Below are positions 23,593-31,628 of a DNA stretch of 40,648 nucleotides, piece after piece. Positions within the stretch are counted from its first letter, which is position 1. Every line of letters begins with the position of its first letter. Source of the stretch: Campylobacterales bacterium (lineage in GTDB: Bacteria; Campylobacterota; Campylobacteria; Campylobacterales; QNZT01). The notes beneath the pieces were generated by a model. It did no database searches. It saw nothing but the letters and a program-made list of their open reading frames with translations, and had not been told where the DNA came from. A program made the translations under genes and the position numbers. The DNA lies in contig JAMOMC010000059.1 of NCBI GenBank assembly GCA_027068765.1, positions 1-40,648 of the forward strand, in the 5' to 3' direction.

Positions 23593-24045
23593 TTATCCTT
23601 TTTTTACTTTTATAAGTTGTCCATGAACTTCAACGATATGTACACTCTCACCGACTTCTATAGATTCATCAGCATTAGCTTGCCACTCTCTACTTCCAAG
23701 TACAGGTGTATCAAATTTTACTTTTCCTCTACTATCAAAGTCAATTTTTTTACTTACTACTCCTTTTGTATTTAGGTTTGAGTCGCTTTGTCCACTTCTT
23801 GTGATGGTTTTATCTTTCAAAAAGACAAACCATAACACTAAAAATACAACTGAAAGGACTATCCATAAGATTAGCTCACTCACAAATGAAGTTTCAAATC
23901 CAAGATCTACAACTCCGACAATAAGAGCAGAAACCCCAAACCAAAGTACGATAAAAAGTGGCACAAAAATTTCACTCATTATCAAAATAAGCCCGAGAAT
24001 TATCCAGTGCCACCAAAGTAAATCTGTTAGAAGAAATTCCATCAT
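23593..24045 (-). CDS. NfeD-family membrane protein
   Basis: This 150-residue protein has three or four hydrophobic segments in the first ~80 residues (HWIILGLILIMSEIF, VLWFGVSALIVGVVDLGF, LILWIVLSVVFLVLWFVF) and a C-terminal OB-fold-type domain (GVVSKKIDFDSRGKVKFD, ending VHIVEVHGQLIKVKKG). Short NfeD proteins pair with SPFH proteins at the inner membrane, and the SPFH gene follows 3 nt later. The two should act as one complex. An AAGGAT ribosome binding site precedes the ATG. Confidence 0.9.
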   Translation of the reverse strand: MMEFLLTDLLWWHWIILGLILIMSEIFVPLFIVLWFGVSALIVGVVDLGFETSFVSELILWIVLSVVFLVLWFVFLKDKTITRSGQSDSNLNTKGVVSKKIDFDSRGKVKFDTPVLGSREWQANADESIEVGESVHIVEVHGQLIKVKKG

Positions 24046-24140
24046 ATGTAGATCCTTTTTTATTTTATTCTAAATTATATAGTAAACAATTTGGATTTTT
24101 TGGATTTATTGTATCATGTATTTGTTGTAAAGAGGAACTT

Positions 24141-24163
24141 AAGACGGATAAAGAATCCGTCTT
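24141..24163 (-). terminator. hairpin downstream of rpsU
   Basis: A 9-bp stem (AAGACGGAT at 24141-24149, ATCCGTCTT at 24155-24163) with a 5-nt loop lies just after rpsU on the minus strand. The T-tract is poor on that strand, but no plus-strand gene ends here, so it most likely ends rpsU transcription. Confidence 0.55.
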
Positions 24164-24171
24164 TTAGAATA

Positions 24172-24384
24172 TTATAGTCTAGACTCGTATCGTCTAAGCA
24201 TATAAAGTTTTTTGAGTGCTTTTTTCTTAGCAGCAATTTTCTGTTTTTTTCTTATATCAGTACCTGTTTCATAGAACTTTCTAGCTCTTTTTTCAGTAAC
24301 AACTAAGTTTCTATCAGTCTGTTTTTTAAACTTTCTATATGCTTCTTCGAATGACTCGTTAGGTTTGACATTTATACCTGGCAT
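24172..24384 (-). CDS. rpsU: 30S ribosomal protein S21
   Basis: This 70-residue basic protein is bS21 of the small subunit, located near the anti-Shine-Dalgarno end of 16S rRNA. It begins [21 protein letters not shown], has [20 protein letters not shown] and ends [10 protein letters not shown]. It is a single-gene unit. Its Shine-Dalgarno region (GGTGGTGAT) can pair locally with CCAC next to the ATG, which could dampen translation. Confidence 0.96.
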   Translation of the reverse strand: MPGINVKPNESFEEAYRKFKKQTDRNLVVTEKRARKFYETGTDIRKKQKIAAKKKALKKLYMLRRYESRL

Positions 24385-24421
24385 GTGGATATCACCACCT
24401 CTCTTTTAAAATTAAGTCGCT

Positions 24422-24427
24422 ATTATA
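24422..24427 (-). promoter_or_regulatory. -10 box of rpsU
   Basis: TATAAT on the minus strand, in a GATATAATAGC context, lies 37 nt before the rpsU ATG. No clear -35 is seen. Confidence 0.5.
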
Positions 24428-24443
24428 TCATGATTTTATAAAA

Positions 24444-24986
24444 TTAAGAACCCCAATATCGAATAGGACCTGTATCTATATGCATAAAACCACTTCTAGG
24501 GTAGTACCCGACTCCACCACGACGAAGAAATGTTGCTAATTTTTTTAAGTTTTTAAGTTCAGTTCCTGGCAGATTTATATCTATGGCTTGGGCTTTTAGG
24601 TGAAAACTATTTTTAGCGACACCTTCACTTTTCCCTCTTAACATTTTGTTTGTTTTTGGAGATCTGTAACCTGAGAGAACTTTGATAGGTTTATTAGTAT
24701 CTCGTATGAGTTGTAGTGAATATAGCAGATCTAAAAGCTCTATATCCATATCTTCTACTTCACCTGTTCGATGATCTCTTAGGTGGTGGTTTATCTTTTT
24801 TAATTCATCTTTAACAAAATGATCTTTTGACCAATAGGTAGCTTTTAAGTGTTCTCCTGTATGAGCATTATAAAGTTTTATAGTTCTATCAACTGGGAGT
24901 CTATATGCAAAAAGTTCATAAGGACTGACACTTAGTCCTGCTCCTAAGATGATACTTTTTTTTAAAAAGTCTCTTCTACTATTCAT
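24444..24986 (-). CDS. Tat-exported DUF882/YcbK-like peptidoglycan peptidase
   Basis: This 180-residue protein has a twin-arginine signal (SRRDFLKKS, then the hydrophobic IILGAGLSV) and a C-terminal M15-like metallopeptidase domain. The zinc ligands expected for this family are seen: His129 and Asp136 in SFHLKAQAIDI, and His169 in GFMHID. The VLSGYRSPKTN motif is characteristic. It should fold in the cytosol and be exported to trim peptidoglycan in the periplasm. It stands alone between rpsU and the aminotransferase gene, with a 58-nt gap on the rpsU side. Confidence 0.85.
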   Translation of the reverse strand: MNSRRDFLKKSIILGAGLSVSPYELFAYRLPVDRTIKLYNAHTGEHLKATYWSKDHFVKDELKKINHHLRDHRTGEVEDMDIELLDLLYSLQLIRDTNKPIKVLSGYRSPKTNKMLRGKSEGVAKNSFHLKAQAIDINLPGTELKNLKKLATFLRRGGVGYYPRSGFMHIDTGPIRYWGS

Positions 24987-25055
24987 AATTAATTTACATC
25001 CAATTTTATTTTTTCTGTTACTTCAGATACTAAATCGGATATAAATTAAAAATCT

Positions 25056-26219
25056 TTAATAATTATCACAAAAAGCAATGATTCTCGCAATTCCTTCTTT
25101 GATATTTTTCTCATCAGTAGCAAATGAAAATCGAAAATACCCCTCACTTCCAAAACCAACTCCAGGAACTAATGCTACACCTTTTTCTTCAAGAAGTTGT
25201 TTGCAAAATTTCATAGAGTCGTTTGTAACTTTTTGAATATTGACAAATAGATAAAAAGCACCATCAGGTTTTAAAACTGAAAGCTTAGAGCTTGCATTAA
25301 AAAGTTTTACTGCTAAATCTCTTCTTTTTTGAAATTCTTTTCTCATCATCTCAATATCTGCATCTGCTTTGCCAAGAAGTGCCACAATAGCAGCTTGTTG
25401 TGTGATAGAGTTTATGTTTGAAGTGCTTTGAGATTGGAGTTTTTTCATAGCAGATATAAGCTCATCATTTGGAGATGCTAAATATCCAAATCTCCAACCA
25501 GTCATAGCTACTGATTTGCTAAGACCGTTTATAGTTATTGTTCTTTTATACATATCTTCACTTATGCTTGCAGCTGCTGTGAACTCTACATCATAGACTA
25601 ATTTTTCATACATCTCATCAGATGCTACAAATATATCTGTATCTTTTAAAACATCTGCAATCTCTTGTAATTCGGTTTTTGTGTATACTGAGCCTGTTGG
25701 ATTTGATGGAGTTGTTAGAATTAGCATTTTAGTTTTTTTAGTTATTGCCTCTTTTAGTTTTTTTGCTGTAATTTTAAAACCATCTTTATCAGTAGTTTGA
25801 ATAATTATAGATTTTCCACCACTATAAGTGACAAGTTCAGGATAAGTAACCCAATAAGGAGCACCAATGATAACTTCATCGCCATCTTCTATAAGGGCTT
25901 GAAATAGATTAAAAAGTGAGTGTTTTGCACCATTGCTTGTTATGATTTGAGATGGTTTATAGTTTAAATTGTTGTCTCTTTTTAATTTTTCTACTACTGC
26001 TTTTTGAAGCTGTGGAGTTCCAGGAACTGCTGTATATCTTGTAAAGTCTGCATCTAATGCTTTTTTTGCTTCATTTTTGATAATCTCTGGTGTTCCAAAA
26101 TCAGGTTCACCAGCTGAAAAACTGATGATATCTTTTCCTTCAGCTTTAAGTTCATTCGCAAGTGTTGATATAGCAATTGTTAGTGATGGTGATAGACTAT
26201 TGACTCTTTTTGTTAGCAT
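25056..26219 (-). CDS. aspC: aspartate aminotransferase, class I PLP-dependent
   Basis: This 387-residue fold-type I aminotransferase interconverts aspartate and 2-oxoglutarate with oxaloacetate and glutamate. Visible blocks are SAGEPDFGTPEIIK, TSNGAKHSLFNLFQAL (cofactor phosphate region), TPSNPTGSVYT, VASDEMYEKLVYD, the PLP lysine in NGLSKSVAMTGWRFGYL, and the substrate arginine in YFRFSFATDE near the C-terminus. It resembles the Bacillus/Thermus aspartate aminotransferase subgroup (Ib). A relaxed specificity, for example prephenate, cannot be excluded. It appears monocistronic, with its own -10 upstream. Confidence 0.88.
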   Translation of the reverse strand: MLTKRVNSLSPSLTIAISTLANELKAEGKDIISFSAGEPDFGTPEIIKNEAKKALDADFTRYTAVPGTPQLQKAVVEKLKRDNNLNYKPSQIITSNGAKHSLFNLFQALIEDGDEVIIGAPYWVTYPELVTYSGGKSIIIQTTDKDGFKITAKKLKEAITKKTKMLILTTPSNPTGSVYTKTELQEIADVLKDTDIFVASDEMYEKLVYDVEFTAAASISEDMYKRTITINGLSKSVAMTGWRFGYLASPNDELISAMKKLQSQSTSNINSITQQAAIVALLGKADADIEMMRKEFQKRRDLAVKLFNASSKLSVLKPDGAFYLFVNIQKVTNDSMKFCKQLLEEKGVALVPGVGFGSEGYFRFSFATDEKNIKEGIARIIAFCDNY

Positions 26220-26231
26220 TTTATAACCTTT

Positions 26232-26255
26232 GATAATGTAAATTATCTGATTATA
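26232..26255 (-). promoter_or_regulatory. -10 and 5' hairpin of the aminotransferase gene
   Basis: On the minus strand TATAAT (26250-26255) is followed at once by an inverted repeat, GATAAT and ATTATC around 4 nt (26232-26247), which would cover the transcription start and may be an operator. The start codon is at 26219. Confidence 0.35.
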
Positions 26256-26286
26256 TCAAAAATAAACCGACAAACAAAAAAAATTA

Positions 26287-27021
26287 TCACTTTTTAGGTA
26301 TTACAACTTCAAGGGTATTGTTTTTATACTCTGTTTTTAGTTTATCTATGAGTGCATCTGCTGGTATAAAGAGAGTATTTTTATGCTTTTTTATACTTTT
26401 TATATGGAGAGTAGTGTTGTTTTTTTGCTCTGTTTTTTCGATATTTTCTAAAACTAAAATTGTTAAAAAATCATCTTTAGCTTTTATATCTATTTTTGAA
26501 TTAGCTCCACCTGCAATCTCTAATGAGAGATAATAGTCTTTACCTCTGTCTATAAAATGTAGTTGGTTTTTGTTTGTCAAAGTGCTAAATAGATCTTTAA
26601 AAAATGGATCATCATAAGATAGTTTTTCTAGCTCTAAACTTAAATCTCCAAAGCCTTTTTCCATCTCTTTAATTCCCTCTTGTAGTTGTGCTTCAGCCTC
26701 TTTTAGACCATCTTTTATACCCTCTTGCAACTTTGGATTTTCAAAAATATTTTTAAATAGTCTATTTAAATCTTCTTTTATAAGTTCTTCATCAAACATC
26801 TCATCTGGATTAAATTTGGTTTGTGAAGTTTGCATGGAGGGTTTATTTAACTCTTTTATCTCTTTTTCAATTGATATTTTTTCAATATCTATACTTATCT
26901 CTGGTTGCTCTTTTTTAGCTTGAAGGAGAGGTGTAGTTGAGTTTTTATCTAGCAAATAAGCCTGATATGCAATAACCCCAACCAATATAAAACCTACAAT
27001 AATAACAATATTTTTAGTCAT
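26287..27021 (-). CDS. membrane-anchored alpha-crystallin/Hsp20-like protein
   Basis: This 244-residue protein has one N-terminal hydrophobic segment (4-22, NIVIIVGFILVGVIAYQAYLL), a charged linker, a helical region with a repeated heptad-like LKEAEAQLQEGIKEMEKGF (about 106-124), then a C-terminal beta domain at about 155-244. That last part (YYLSLEIAGGANSKIDIKAK, DDFLTILVLE, NNTLEVVIPKK) follows the pattern of an alpha-crystallin domain, including the final beta strand usually seen as NGxLxIxxPK. Known small heat-shock proteins are soluble; this one is tethered, probably with the domain in the periplasm. A holdase role there is inference. Confidence 0.7.
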   Translation of the reverse strand: MTKNIVIIVGFILVGVIAYQAYLLDKNSTTPLLQAKKEQPEISIDIEKISIEKEIKELNKPSMQTSQTKFNPDEMFDEELIKEDLNRLFKNIFENPKLQEGIKDGLKEAEAQLQEGIKEMEKGFGDLSLELEKLSYDDPFFKDLFSTLTNKNQLHFIDRGKDYYLSLEIAGGANSKIDIKAKDDFLTILVLENIEKTEQKNNTTLHIKSIKKHKNTLFIPADALIDKLKTEYKNNTLEVVIPKK

Positions 27022-27029
27022 AAAAAACC

Positions 27030-27057
27030 TTTTTTATGATAATTTTATCATAAAAAA
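27030..27057. terminator. bidirectional A/T hairpin terminator
   Basis: Perfect 13-bp arms (27030-27042 and 27045-27057), each a run of six T or A with ATGATAA or its complement, enclose TT. It lies about 50 nt after the DUF4832-like stop and just before the Hsp20-like gene. It probably ends the upstream three-gene unit. Confidence 0.6.
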
Positions 27058-27108
27058 AGAAATATTTAAAACTTAAGTGGAGTGTTATAGATTTATGATA
27101 TTTTATTT

Positions 27109-28644
27109 CTAATTTAAATCTGTAGATATAATTAAGTTAAATTTTGGGTCTTTATCTGTTTTATCAAATACATTTGAATCTATAACTTGACTAGTTATTT
27201 TATCTTTTATACCAATTCTACCAATTGGAGTGTAACCTCCATTAAAATAGTTTATATTTGCAAATCTAAGTGATGGAGTGTTTTTTTCTTGGATTGATAA
27301 AGCTATATAGTATTTACCATTTGGAGTGTTGGATGGAATTGATAAAGAGATATTTTCACTATAATCTCCCTCTATCCATTTTGTTATATCTACATCTGTT
27401 TTAGTATTGCTAACTATGTTAAAATTTTTATCAATCAAACTAACAATTAGTGACCATTTATAATAAAATGGAGCAGAGCCATCATTTGATATTTTAAAAC
27501 TTATATCAACTTTTTCACCTTGCTTGACATTCATTTTATAACTTGCATCTTTTAGAATAAATCTATATCCTAAAGCTTTATGAATTTTTTTAGCTCCTTC
27601 ATTGGCTTTTGGTGTTTTTTTATAGTTTGAAATCCACGATAAATCGCTCATGTGGTACTTTCTAATATTTTTAACCAACACATCAACCATAGCAGGATCT
27701 TCAATGCTTTGTTTCATTCTTAAAGAGGTAGCTTCATCCTTAAATGCCATACCTCCAAGACCTGTATTTGGTACATTTATATTGTAAGCTACTTCACCAA
27801 CATAAGGTTTTGTTTTCCATAAACTTGTATTCATTGTTTTATTGCCAGTCCAGTTTTGGGTAGGTTTTCCTTCAAGAGCTAAGCCAAAAAATTCTATCAA
27901 TGGAGTGGAGATAAAAGAGTTCCAATCGATACCAAATTTATTGCTAAGTATGGTACTTGGAATATATTCAAGAATGTTATTATTGTAGCCTGCAATTCCT
28001 GTAGTAGTTACATGTTTTTTTCTAAACTTACTAAATTCAGAGGTTAGGACACTAAGTGTCTTTTCATCATAAAAAGTATAATCGTGTTTATCTACATAAA
28101 ATTCACCATAAGAGCCGACAAGTCCCATCTCAATATAAGCTATATTTGGGTTATTATCCCATTTTTGCACAAGTTTTGGAATGAGAAACTTCAACATATT
28201 TTGAAACTCTTTGCTTTTGTAATATGTTGAGCTATTTAAATCTGTAAGCCATTTATATCCAGGATCGGTATGTGCAACAATACGGGGAATAATTTTTATA
28301 TTATTTTCAAATAGAGCATCTAACACTCCTGGATATATCTTTTTTTTGAATGATTTCTTATCTGTAGTTTTTACAAAATGAGTAAGTTTTAAATCATTTA
28401 TAACTTTATACTCATTATCATTAATTTTTTTAATTAGTGAATCTAGCGGAATGTAAAGTCTTTTTATTGAAGAGAGACCTACATCTTTTTTTAAAAAAGC
28501 AGCATCCCAGCTAGCATCCCAACCTTTAAATCCTTTGATTGGATTTATGATAGGTTTTGTATCCTCTGTCAATTGTATAGTTTGTGGATTTGCATAAGCG
28601 AAAGAGATAAACAAAAGTAGAGTAGTTATAATAATTTTTTTCAT
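27109..28644 (-). CDS. exported DUF4832-like, glycosidase-type protein
   Basis: This 511-residue protein has a signal peptide (about 1-18, ending FISFAYA). Residues 30-350 look like a TIM barrel of the glycoside-hydrolase A kind: NPIKGFKGW at 34-42, and IEMGLVGSYGEF at 171-182, in which Glu181 matches the GxxGxWGE-type glutamate of DUF4874/DUF4832 proteins. Residues about 365-510 form a beta-sandwich (ISNDGSAPFYYKWSLIVSL, NGKYYIALSIQE, GGYTPIGRIGI) typical of the DUF4832 part. A polysaccharide-binding or -cutting role outside the cytoplasm is inferred; no characterised member is known to me. The gene follows the propeller gene by 42 nt with a GGAG site, so it is the third gene of the PAS unit. 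Confidence 0.65.
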   Translation of the reverse strand: MKKIIITTLLLFISFAYANPQTIQLTEDTKPIINPIKGFKGWDASWDAAFLKKDVGLSSIKRLYIPLDSLIKKINDNEYKVINDLKLTHFVKTTDKKSFKKKIYPGVLDALFENNIKIIPRIVAHTDPGYKWLTDLNSSTYYKSKEFQNMLKFLIPKLVQKWDNNPNIAYIEMGLVGSYGEFYVDKHDYTFYDEKTLSVLTSEFSKFRKKHVTTTGIAGYNNNILEYIPSTILSNKFGIDWNSFISTPLIEFFGLALEGKPTQNWTGNKTMNTSLWKTKPYVGEVAYNINVPNTGLGGMAFKDEATSLRMKQSIEDPAMVDVLVKNIRKYHMSDLSWISNYKKTPKANEGAKKIHKALGYRFILKDASYKMNVKQGEKVDISFKISNDGSAPFYYKWSLIVSLIDKNFNIVSNTKTDVDITKWIEGDYSENISLSIPSNTPNGKYYIALSIQEKNTPSLRFANINYFNGGYTPIGRIGIKDKITSQVIDSNVFDKTDKDPKFNLIISTDLN

Positions 28645-28686
28645 TAAAATTCTCCAAATTTTTTATTAATTTGTTTTAGAATACAC

Positions 28687-30807
28687 TTATATACTTAAAA
28701 CAGCTATACTCTCTTTAAATGCTCTTTTTTTATAACCTTTAATATCATCACAATTTGTCAATGAGTCATATATATCTAATACAGAGTTTTTTATAGCTAT
28801 GTTTTTCAACTCTTCATCTTTTCCATAAAGTTCACTATAATTTAAAAAAGTTTTTTTCCAGTGTAACTCCCCTTTTTTTAAAGCAGGATCTATTGAGTTT
28901 AAGTATGCTAATTTTAGTGTAAAAGCAATGCTATCTTTTAGGTAGTCAATCTTTAAATACTCTTCAAGTAGATGCAAAGTTTCTTTGATATCTCCAGATA
29001 TTGCAACTTTTTTTGCACTCTCATTTATATTTTCAAACTCAGAAATAACTTCAAAATATCTAATTTCTTGTTCTAGAAATTCATTATCTTGGATAAGTTT
29101 AAAAATACCTATAAGATTTTTATCTTCTATCTGTTTGTCAAAATCTTCTAATACGGATATCTTTTTTAGCTGATTTAGAGCTTTATCTTTTACAGGTGCA
29201 AACTCTAGTAACCTTTTTGCTGTTAGGGTTGCACTCTTATAATCTTTTATTTTTATAGCTTTTTTAACATTTGTTAAAAGAAGTTCAGTTATAGAAATCA
29301 CTTTGTTATAAGTTTTTGTATCTTTTAAAAATTCATACTCTTTGATTAAATCAAAAAATTGAGGGAATTTTTTCTCTTTTAAAAGTGTGTCCGCTTTAAA
29401 AAATATAGTTGAATTTTCTAATAAATTTTTTATTGAGCTATTTTTTGAAGGTACATTTAGAAAACTTTGCAAGAGACCTTTCGCTCTTATTTTCTCACTA
29501 CTATTATTTGGATTTTTTGCAATTGTATTTTTTGCTTCATTAAAACATTTATGCCAAAATTCTTCAAGAGAGTGATATTTTTTTAATTTTTTTATATATA
29601 TAAACTCTTCAGCCAGTTTATAAGCTGTTGTAAAATCTTTTTTATCTACACAAGAGATAAATTGGGCAATTTCACTTTTTTGAGACATGTATAAATCAAA
29701 TTTTTTGCTAAAGTCCTCATTCTCCATAAATGCTAAAGCTGCATCTGTTGCCTCTTGAAGTTTGCCAAGTTCAATTAATGTTATGATTTTTTTTAAAACT
29801 AATTCTTTGTTTTCATAAAGTTTTTCTATAGTCCCGTCGAGATATAAAAGAGCATTTGCATCTATTAACTTTTTAGTTTTATCAAAATCTTCAATCTTAA
29901 GAGAAGCTAGTGATTCTTTAGAGTTTTTTTGCATATCACATATAAGTATACTACCATCAGCAAATGCCATGTAAAGGTTGTTTTCATTAAAATCTATAGA
30001 GTTCAATCCTCTGTTTTGTAAGGGTATATTTTTAAGGATTTTTCCTTTTTTCAAATCAACAATTAAAAAAGTATTATCTCTTGTTCCTACTACTGCATAG
30101 TTATCTGATTTATATGTTTTTATAGTAGTTAGCCAGTGTTGTCCTAAGTTTTTGTTATAGAGTATTTTTTTTGTTTTTAGCTCAAACGATAAGATGCTCC
30201 CATCTCTTAATGCAGAGTAAAGATGCTCATTGTCACTTGAAAAAACCATATCTTCAACCACAAATCCTGCTTCAAATGTATGAGTTAATTGCCAATTATC
30301 TGTATTGTATATTTCAATTTTTTTATCATATGAGCCAATTGCTACAAGTTTGTCATTTTTTGTAAAGATAATAGAAGATATCTCATCAGCTCTTGGGTTT
30401 AAGGTATAAATAATTTTTTTTACATCTATATCATATATCCATAAATCACCTATGTCGCTACCAATTAGAACTATTTTTGAATTATTGGAAAATTTAGTTA
30501 TAGATGCGGCTTCTTCTAGTTTTAAATTTTTAACAATTTTTAAACCCGCATTATCTTCGATAAAAGTTATAGACTTTGTATCTTTTTTGGGATAAGCATG
30601 AAGTGAGTTATTTGATATGTCAAAAACTTTTGTATACTCATGTAGGGTTAACTCTTTTTTTATGGCTGTTTTTTTATCAATACTATAAGTTGAACTATCC
30701 AGACGATAATGTATAAAGTTATTATCAATCATATCTATATTGTTCTCATTATGTTTTATAAAAACAGGAGAGTTATTTAATCGTAAAAGTTTTTTTGTAT
30801 GTACCAT
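28687..30807 (-). CDS. cytosolic WD40-like propeller plus helical-repeat protein
   Basis: This 706-residue protein lacks a signal peptide and membrane segment. Residues about 1-295 hold beta-propeller repeats of roughly 40 residues: SKIVLIGSDIGDLWIYDID, DKLVAIGSYDKKIEIYNTD, EHLYSALRDGSILSFELKT, NYAVVGTRDNTFLIVDLKK and NLYMAFADGSILICDMQ. Residues about 330-706 are all helical and read like degenerate TPR-type repeats (LQEATDAALAFMENEDF, FTTAYKLAEEFIYI, YKSATLTAKRLLEFAP, KETLHLLEEYLKI). No enzymatic motif is seen, so it is likely a scaffold. It begins 3 nt after the PAS gene stop, which argues for joint function. I know no characterised protein with this arrangement. Confidence 0.75.
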   Translation of the reverse strand: MVHTKKLLRLNNSPVFIKHNENNIDMIDNNFIHYRLDSSTYSIDKKTAIKKELTLHEYTKVFDISNNSLHAYPKKDTKSITFIEDNAGLKIVKNLKLEEAASITKFSNNSKIVLIGSDIGDLWIYDIDVKKIIYTLNPRADEISSIIFTKNDKLVAIGSYDKKIEIYNTDNWQLTHTFEAGFVVEDMVFSSDNEHLYSALRDGSILSFELKTKKILYNKNLGQHWLTTIKTYKSDNYAVVGTRDNTFLIVDLKKGKILKNIPLQNRGLNSIDFNENNLYMAFADGSILICDMQKNSKESLASLKIEDFDKTKKLIDANALLYLDGTIEKLYENKELVLKKIITLIELGKLQEATDAALAFMENEDFSKKFDLYMSQKSEIAQFISCVDKKDFTTAYKLAEEFIYIKKLKKYHSLEEFWHKCFNEAKNTIAKNPNNSSEKIRAKGLLQSFLNVPSKNSSIKNLLENSTIFFKADTLLKEKKFPQFFDLIKEYEFLKDTKTYNKVISITELLLTNVKKAIKIKDYKSATLTAKRLLEFAPVKDKALNQLKKISVLEDFDKQIEDKNLIGIFKLIQDNEFLEQEIRYFEVISEFENINESAKKVAISGDIKETLHLLEEYLKIDYLKDSIAFTLKLAYLNSIDPALKKGELHWKKTFLNYSELYGKDEELKNIAIKNSVLDIYDSLTNCDDIKGYKKRAFKESIAVLSI

Positions 30808-30810
30808 CTG

Positions 30811-31602
30811 TTAACCGTTCATAAAAGCTACTATAAAAGTACTCTCTTTATCTTCTTTTAATCGAAGAGAAAATCTTCTTCCATTACTCTCATTTTTGAA
30901 TGATACATCATAATCGTCGTTAAATGCAATCAATTCATCTTTCCAATCAATTAAACAATCTACACTTTTATCAAGTTCTATAATCTCTTCAATATTCGCA
31001 CAATCATTTGTAAGATTTGTTAAAAAATTATTTGCTATGTCTATATCAAATAAATCAAAAAAATCATCATTATAATGTAGTATATTGTCGTTTTTATCTA
31101 TGGAAATCAAAGGTACGGGAATAGACTTTAGTATTTGTTTGGTGTTTAGCTCAAATGCTTTGTCTGTTACAGCTTTTAAATTTTTACCATTTAATCTTTC
31201 TATTTCTTTCTCTTTTTGAATTAATTCTGTTATATCCTCACGAAGTCCGATAAACTCTATGATATTGTCATCTTCATCAAGTACTGGAACTATTGTCGCT
31301 TTTACAAAATATGATCCACCATCTTTTTTCAAATTTTCAACAATTCCTTTCCAAATTTTTTTAGATTTTATGGTACTCCACAAATCTTTAAATGCAAAAG
31401 AGGGCATATTGGGATGCCTTACTATATTGTGGGATCTTCCTATAAGCTCTTCTCTTGTGAAGCCAGAAATCTTACAAAATTCATCATTGATATAAGTAAT
31501 AATGCCTTTTGTATCTGTTTTGGAGACGATAGCAGAGGCATCTACTACCTTTTTATACTCTTTTAAAAGTTTAGAATCATTTATATTTGCAGTAGTTTCC
31601 AT
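30811..31602 (-). CDS. Aer/CetB-like PAS sensor without output domain
   Basis: This 263-residue cytosolic protein has an N-terminal PAS domain (about 15-125) very like that of the Aer aerotaxis receptor: SGFTREELIGRSHNIVRHP, then MPSFAFKDLWSTIKSKKIW and YFVKATIVPV. In Aer this region binds FAD; here the RHPD motif is RHPN. A helical linker (KEKEIERLNGKNLKAV) leads to a second, degenerate PAS domain (about 155-263). There is no kinase, GGDEF, EAL, methyl-accepting or DNA-binding domain, so it must act through a partner, as CetB does with CetA in Campylobacter. The frame is open to 31638, but AAGGAG at 31611-31616 fixes the ATG at 31602. A sigma28-like promoter precedes it. Confidence 0.8.
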   Translation of the reverse strand: METTANINDSKLLKEYKKVVDASAIVSKTDTKGIITYINDEFCKISGFTREELIGRSHNIVRHPNMPSFAFKDLWSTIKSKKIWKGIVENLKKDGGSYFVKATIVPVLDEDDNIIEFIGLREDITELIQKEKEIERLNGKNLKAVTDKAFELNTKQILKSIPVPLISIDKNDNILHYNDDFFDLFDIDIANNFLTNLTNDCANIEEIIELDKSVDCLIDWKDELIAFNDDYDVSFKNESNGRRFSLRLKEDKESTFIVAFMNG

Positions 31603-31628
31603 CAATGTGCTCCTTAGGTTAGTAGCAA

